Source of the DNA: Chloroflexota bacterium
GTDB taxonomy: Bacteria > Chloroflexota > Anaerolineae > Aggregatilineales > UBA3940
Assembly (NCBI GenBank): GCA_024643825.1
Contig: JAHEME010000092.1
Coordinates: 1 to 8,700 of the forward strand
Direction: 5' to 3'
DNA: 8,700 nt
Every line of letters starts with the position of its first letter. The stretch's first letter is position 1. The translations under genes were made by a program, and so were the position numbers. A model generated the notes under the pieces. The model was not told the DNA's origin, made no database searches, and worked only from the letters and a program-made list of their open reading frames with translations. Shown here one piece after another: positions 5,583 to 8,700 of the stretch.

Positions 5583-6640
5583 TTTTTGGCCGACCGGGCG
5601 ATCCCGATGATTCCCACGACGAAACGGAATCAGAAGAAGGTCCGCCCCAATATATTTCGCTGCACCATCATGTACCGATGCCGTTCGGAGGTGCTCCTGA
5701 CCTCGGGCTTCTGCTGCCACCCCCGCCAGTCAATCCCGAACGCGCCTACAGGCCCGTGTCGCCAGGAATGCCACCAATCTTCCTTCCAGCACCCTTTGTC
5801 CCGGATTCCCTCCGCCTGCTGCCGCCGCCGGGTGCAAGCAACTTTCCTGATCCATCTCGGCAACCCAATCTCGGACAATCTCGACGCGCACCATCCCCGA
5901 TATCCGCAGGGCTTGCCGAAGCCGTCATTGCCCCTGTGGAATCAGGTTTGAATACGGAGTCTGCCTCACTAACGGGTCACACCCATGCAGCGGCGGCTCC
6001 TCTTCGCACCTGGGCAGATCGCGTAGACCCGCTGATCGCCCTGTTCTTCTATCTGGCCTTGGCGCTTGGCACAGCCTGGGCAGGGTTGAATGTTCCTTCC
6101 CGCTACACTCTTCTCTGGACAGTGCTGATTGGCCTTGGCGCGGTGCTGACTTTGATCGACGCGGTGCAGTCGGTCGGCACAATGGCATCTGGCAACATGA
6201 TCTGGGGGCTGGGGATTGGGCTGGTGCTGGGGTTGCCCCTCTTTATCCTTGCCCGTGAGGGCCTTTCTGCCACAACGGAAGCCCTTTATCCTGATTTCAC
6301 GCTGCCAGCCCTGTTCCAGTCGCTCGTAATCGTAGGCCCTATCGGGGAGACTCTATTCCTGCGAGGTGCGCTACAGGAGAAACGAGGGGTCGTCAGCAGC
6401 ATCCTCGGTGCTGGCCTCAACCACCTGATTTTCTTCTTCCCATTACTCATCGCAGGCGTCCCCGCCATATTGGTGGGAGCCGGGCTGTTCTACCTGACTA
6501 TCCTCGCCGCCGTCTACAGCTATGTCCGCAGCCGGTACGGGATCACGGCGGCATTCGTGTGTCAGGCTACCATCAACCTGATGCTATTTTTCTTACCCGT
6601 TATGCTGGTAACTCTGATAGGCTCTCCACGTATCCCCTGA
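5579..6640 (+). CDS. CPBP-type intramembrane protease-like membrane protein with Pro-rich N-terminus
   Basis: The product (353 aa) starts with about 145 soluble residues that are acidic at first (DPDDSHDETESEE, 8-20), then very proline-rich (LLLPPPPVNPERAYRP, 44-59). From about 150 to 347 come several hydrophobic segments, at roughly 151-170, 177-195, 206-225, 243-262, 271-316 and 323-347. GPIGETLFLRGAL (253-265) matches motif 1 of the CPBP (Abi/CAAX-processing-like) family, with E257 and R262. H282 in GLNHLIFF fits motif 2, and N333 the last motif. Several catalytic positions are altered: the second Glu of the EExxxR motif is T258, the Phe of FxxxH is A278, and the His of HxxxN is Q329. Proteolytic activity is therefore doubtful, and a scaffolding or lost-function role is possible. 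The ATG overlaps the aldolase stop codon (ATGA), implying translational coupling. No terminator follows; the next gene has its own promoter. Confidence 0.8.
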   Translation: MIFGRPGDPDDSHDETESEEGPPQYISLHHHVPMPFGGAPDLGLLLPPPPVNPERAYRPVSPGMPPIFLPAPFVPDSLRLLPPPGASNFPDPSRQPNLGQSRRAPSPISAGLAEAVIAPVESGLNTESASLTGHTHAAAAPLRTWADRVDPLIALFFYLALALGTAWAGLNVPSRYTLLWTVLIGLGAVLTLIDAVQSVGTMASGNMIWGLGIGLVLGLPLFILAREGLSATTEALYPDFTLPALFQSLVIVGPIGETLFLRGALQEKRGVVSSILGAGLNHLIFFFPLLIAGVPAILVGAGLFYLTILAAVYSYVRSRYGITAAFVCQATINLMLFFLPVMLVTLIGSPRIP

Positions 6641-6654
6641 TCAACATCACCTCA

Positions 6655-6663
6655 TGCTATAAT
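6655..6663 (+). promoter_or_regulatory. Extended -10 promoter of deoC
   Basis: TGC plus a perfect TATAAT (6658-6663) is an extended -10 element. The -35 region is poor, as is usual for extended -10 promoters. The start would fall near 6670, about 34 nt before the deoC ATG at 6704. Confidence 0.65.
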
Positions 6664-6703
6664 CGAGCAGCATAAATAATCCTCGGAAAGTGATGGTGAT
6701 TCC

Positions 6704-7660
6704 ATGACAATACTGGAGCGTAATCCCGGCCTTCCCCTCGATTTGGGGTGGGCAGCCCGAACCAACTTCATCAACCGGAGTGCCGTCGAACGCCGCGCAT
6801 CGACGCTCACAAAGCGACGTTCGATCAAGAAGGACTGGCAGGCTGCCTGGCTGCTCAAGGCCGTGACCATGATCGACCTGACAACGCTTTCCGGGGATGA
6901 TACCCCCGGCAATGTTCGTCGTCTGTGCGCCAAGGCCCGCCAACCGATTCGGCAGGAACTTCTCGCTGAACTGGGGATGCCATCCGATCTATCAGTAGCG
7001 GCAGTATGCGTCTACCACGCATTGATCCCTACTGCCCTCGATGCCCTGAAGGGAACCACCATCCCGGTGGCGGCGGTATCCACAGGCTTTCCTGCGGGGC
7101 AGAGTCCCTTCGAGCAGCGCGTCGAAGAGATCGAATCTTCCGTCGCAGCAGGGGCCAAAGAGATCGACATCGTGATCTCCCGTGCCAGGGTACTGCGCGG
7201 GGAGTGGGGAGCCTTATACGATGAAGTCAAAGAGTTTCGCCGCGCCTGTGGGGATGCCCACCTGAAAACCATCCTCGCCACCGGAGAGTTAGGCAATCTG
7301 CGCAATGTTCGGATGGCAAGTTTGGTGTGCATGATGGCCGGGGCCGATTTCATCAAGACCTCCACTGGTAAGGAGAAGGTCAACGCAACCCTGTCGTTCG
7401 GGCTGGTGATGGCACGCGCTATCCGCGACTATCATGAACGAACAGGGTTTCGCGTGGGCCTGAAGCCCGCCGGAGGAATCCGAACTGCTAAAGATTCGCT
7501 CAACTGGCTGATCCTGATCAAGGATGAACTGGGGGATGCGTGGCTAACGCCAGAATTATTCCGCCTCGGAGCCTCCAGTTTGCTGGACGACATCGAACGC
7601 CAGCTTTCCCACCATGTGACGGGTCGCTACGCGGCGCGCCACCATATCCCCATGGGTTGA
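6704..7660 (+). CDS. deoC: Deoxyribose-phosphate aldolase, long (eukaryote-like) form
   Basis: This class I aldolase converts 2-deoxy-D-ribose 5-phosphate to glyceraldehyde 3-phosphate and acetaldehyde, the last step of deoxynucleoside breakdown. At 318 residues it is longer than the ~220-260 aa form typical of bacteria and resembles animal DERA from end to end. Recognisable parts are KKDWQAAWLLKAVTMIDLTTL (42-62), SGDDTPGNVRRLC (63-75), the conserved Asp in KEIDIVIS (D155), LKTILATGELG (187-197), the Schiff-base lysine K218 in DFIKTSTGKE, and the proton-relay lysine K254 in VGLKPAGGIRTAKDSL. The C-terminus LSHHVTGRYAARHHIPMG is also of the long type. All catalytic residues are present, so it should be active. 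The ATG at 6704 fits the expected N-terminus (NPGLPLDLGW). No deoA, deoB or deoD is nearby, and the gene seems to be transcribed alone. Confidence 0.96.
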   Translation: MTILERNPGLPLDLGWAARTNFINRSAVERRASTLTKRRSIKKDWQAAWLLKAVTMIDLTTLSGDDTPGNVRRLCAKARQPIRQELLAELGMPSDLSVAAVCVYHALIPTALDALKGTTIPVAAVSTGFPAGQSPFEQRVEEIESSVAAGAKEIDIVISRARVLRGEWGALYDEVKEFRRACGDAHLKTILATGELGNLRNVRMASLVCMMAGADFIKTSTGKEKVNATLSFGLVMARAIRDYHERTGFRVGLKPAGGIRTAKDSLNWLILIKDELGDAWLTPELFRLGASSLLDDIERQLSHHVTGRYAARHHIPMG

Positions 7661-7672
7661 GTTCCGCGAAAG

Positions 7673-7701
7673 TTGTCAACCGAATCGTTCCGTCGTATAG
7701 T
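7673..7701 (+). promoter_or_regulatory. Promoter of the acidic tail-anchored protein gene
   Basis: TTGTCA (7673-7678), a 17-nt spacer and TATAGT (7696-7701) form a good sigma-70 promoter 12 nt past the deoC stop codon. The predicted start is near 7708, giving a leader of about 36 nt with GGAG at 7733-7736, seven bases before the ATG. Confidence 0.7.
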
Positions 7702-7743
7702 GGAGCGGATTTAGTTAAATTCTTTGCTCTGTGGAGATGAATA

Positions 7744-8247
7744 ATGTTTGCAGATGATGAACAGATGGAAAATCCCGGTGACGAGATGGAGGAAGCCGCA
7801 GAGACGATGAAGATGGATGATTCTGCGGAAGAGAACCCGAAGAAAGCCAAGAAGGAAAAGCAGCCCGGTGATTGGATCACCGTGGAAACTCCGAAGATTT
7901 CCACGGCGCAGGCTGCCGCCGCCAAGCAAGCAGCGCCAGCCGCTGCACCGAAACCCGCTGCACCGGCTCCCTCACCGATGGAAGCAACGATGATGGATGC
8001 GCCCTCCACTAGCGCGACGGTAGCCCCGGCCAGCACCAGTGCAGCCAGCCCTGGCGCACCGATGGTCGATTCAGTGTCCGGCGGTTCAAGTGTGCCCCTG
8101 GGTGGTATGCTGGCGAACATGGGCGTCAAAGACGAGAAGACCCAGAAGATCATCGTGTACGCGGGCGGCGGCCTGGTTGCGCTGTGCTGTCTGTGTTCCT
8201 GCGCTGCGGTCGCGATCCAGGTTGTATTGCCAATGCTCGGCAATTAG
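7744..8247 (+). CDS. Unrecognised acidic, Ala/Pro-rich tail-anchored membrane protein
   Basis: I do not recognise a family. The 167-residue product starts with an acidic, methionine-rich segment (DDEQMENPGDEMEEAAETMK, 4-23), then a short basic patch (PKKAKKEKQ, 32-40). A low-complexity Ala/Pro/Ser linker runs from about 53 to 120. SVPLGGMLANMGVKDEKTQK (115-134) is followed by one hydrophobic segment (about 135-164, IIVYAGGGLVALCCLCSC then VAIQVVLPML) ending three residues from the C-terminus. There is no signal peptide, so the bulk of the protein should lie in the cytoplasm, anchored by its tail. Four cysteines sit close together (CCLCSC) in the membrane segment. A good promoter and a GGAG seven bases before the ATG support real expression. 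A strong hairpin terminator follows. It is convergent with an FHA membrane protein with a similar C-terminal anchor. Confidence 0.75.
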   Translation: MFADDEQMENPGDEMEEAAETMKMDDSAEENPKKAKKEKQPGDWITVETPKISTAQAAAAKQAAPAAAPKPAAPAPSPMEATMMDAPSTSATVAPASTSAASPGAPMVDSVSGGSSVPLGGMLANMGVKDEKTQKIIVYAGGGLVALCCLCSCAAVAIQVVLPMLGN

Positions 8248-8260
8248 TCTAAAGACGCAC

Positions 8261-8299
8261 AACACAATGAGGTCTGCCAAAGCAGACCTCATTGTGTTT
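8261..8299. terminator. Bidirectional terminator between convergent genes
   Basis: A perfect 17-bp inverted repeat pairs 8261-8277 with 8282-8298 across a CAAA loop. The plus-strand right arm ends in GTGTTT and the minus-strand right arm ends in GTGTTG. It sits 13 nt after the stop codon at 8247 and 20 nt from the end of the convergent gene at 8319, so it can end both transcripts. The plus-strand U-tract is short, but the stem is unusually long and without mismatches. Confidence 0.75.
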
Positions 8300-8318
8300 C
8301 CGTGTTAGGAGCCTCGTT

Positions 8319-8700
8319 CTACGGGCAGTAGAAGAACTGACTCGCAAGCGGCAGACTGCAATACGAGTTGGTGCGGTCAATCATGATCGCAGCGCCTACC
8401 AGCATACAGCAGAACAACAGCGTCAGCACACCACAGCCAATCACAATCCAGCGGCTGCGGTCGGGAGGATAATCCTCCTCTTCATCTACATACGCGGGCG
8501 CAGCCGGGGCATAGGCCATCGGCGGGCGGCTGGGTGGAGCTTGCTGCTGTCCTCCACTGCCAACCATGGTTGCAGACTGCCCCCCCCCGCCACCAATGAC
8601 CTCGTAGGCTAGGGTCACGGTCTCACCCAGACCAATCAAGTCCCCATTAGAAAGCTGATAAGGGCCTGTCAAACGCTGGCGATTGACGAACGTACCATTG
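8319..8700 (-). CDS. FHA-domain membrane protein, C-terminal part (truncated by the window edge)
   Basis: The frame is open to the right edge, so the N-terminus lies outside. The visible 127 residues begin with NGTFVNRQRL (8671-8699), the end of the phosphothreonine-binding face of an FHA domain, followed by LSNGDLIGLGETVTLAYE, its last strands. A Gly-rich run and a Gln/Pro/Ala-rich linker follow. An acidic patch (VDEEEDYPPDRSR) leads into one membrane segment, roughly IVIGCGVLTLLFCCMLVGAAIMI, and a tail of about 20 residues with two cysteines (YCSLPLASQFFYC). FHA domains bind phosphothreonine peptides and often work with Ser/Thr kinases. The single C-terminal anchor would place the FHA domain in the cytoplasm and the short Cys tail outside, where a disulfide is possible. 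A run of nine G residues (8580-8588 on this strand) lies in the linker. No kinase gene is in view. Confidence 0.85.
   Translation of the reverse strand, partial: NGTFVNRQRLTGPYQLSNGDLIGLGETVTLAYEVIGGGGGQSATMVGSGGQQQAPPSRPPMAYAPAAPAYVDEEEDYPPDRSRWIVIGCGVLTLLFCCMLVGAAIMIDRTNSYCSLPLASQFFYCP

Noticed and set aside
7518..8243. Long minus-strand ORF of 241 codons
   Set aside because: It lies antisense to the end of deoC and the whole acidic tail-anchored gene. Its composition mirrors the Ala/Pro repeats of that gene, which has a promoter and ribosome binding site of its own.
1..8700. CRISPR array, insertion sequence, prophage or toxin-antitoxin module
   Set aside because: No regularly spaced repeats, transposase or integrase motifs, terminal inverted repeats or small paired toxin-like genes were seen in either strand.

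Overview
The window looks like chromosomal DNA of a free-living bacterium with ordinary sigma-70 promoters and rho-independent terminators. The best guess is a member of Chloroflexota (Anaerolineae-like). The guess rests on the style of the DUF177/YceD protein, a TPR protein that resembles the tail of the large cyclase-ATPase-TPR proteins common in that phylum, a long-form deoxyribose-phosphate aldolase, and an FHA protein with a Pro/Gly-rich linker and C-terminal membrane anchor. No database search was possible, so the phylum is an inference. No phage, IS element, CRISPR array or plasmid signature was seen.

Layout. Positions 1-149 hold two back-to-back terminators: one ends a plus-strand transcript from left of the window (31-60) and one ends the minus-strand rpoD transcript (91-122). 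Next on the minus strand are rpoD, the primary sigma factor (150-1406), and upstream of it a YceD/DUF177 protein (1515-2129), separated by a hairpin with no good U-tract. A consensus-like promoter (2184-2213) drives yceD. Divergent from it, a tRNA-Ala(GGC) gene (2348-2421) has its own promoter and terminator. A minus-strand TPR protein (2544-4232) follows; it appears to be a cyclase/STAND-ATPase/TPR protein from which the cyclase and ATPase core are missing.

From 4373 onward most genes lie on the plus strand: a possible 52-codon upstream ORF, a PLP-dependent L-threonine aldolase (4518-5582), a CPBP-type membrane protein overlapping it by 4 nt (5579-6640), a long-form deoxyribose-phosphate aldolase with its own extended -10 promoter (6704-7660), and a small acidic, Ala/Pro-rich tail-anchored protein with its own promoter (7744-8247). 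A perfect 17-bp hairpin (8261-8298) separates that gene from a convergent FHA-domain membrane protein truncated by the right window edge (8319-8700, minus).

How the genes relate. rpoD, yceD and tRNA-Ala are housekeeping transcription/translation genes. The threonine aldolase and CPBP genes form a translationally coupled pair with no obvious shared chemistry. deoC is a nucleoside-salvage gene transcribed alone. The two convergent membrane proteins at the right edge share a layout (low-complexity cytoplasmic part, Cys-rich C-terminal membrane segment) but cannot be tied to one pathway. Only one stretch outside protein genes exceeds 300 bp: 2130-2543, which holds the yceD promoter, the tRNA with its promoter and terminator, and no other convincing gene. 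I see no clear novel multi-gene system. The most unusual items are the domain-deleted TPR protein, the degenerate CPBP protein and the upstream ORF before the aldolase.
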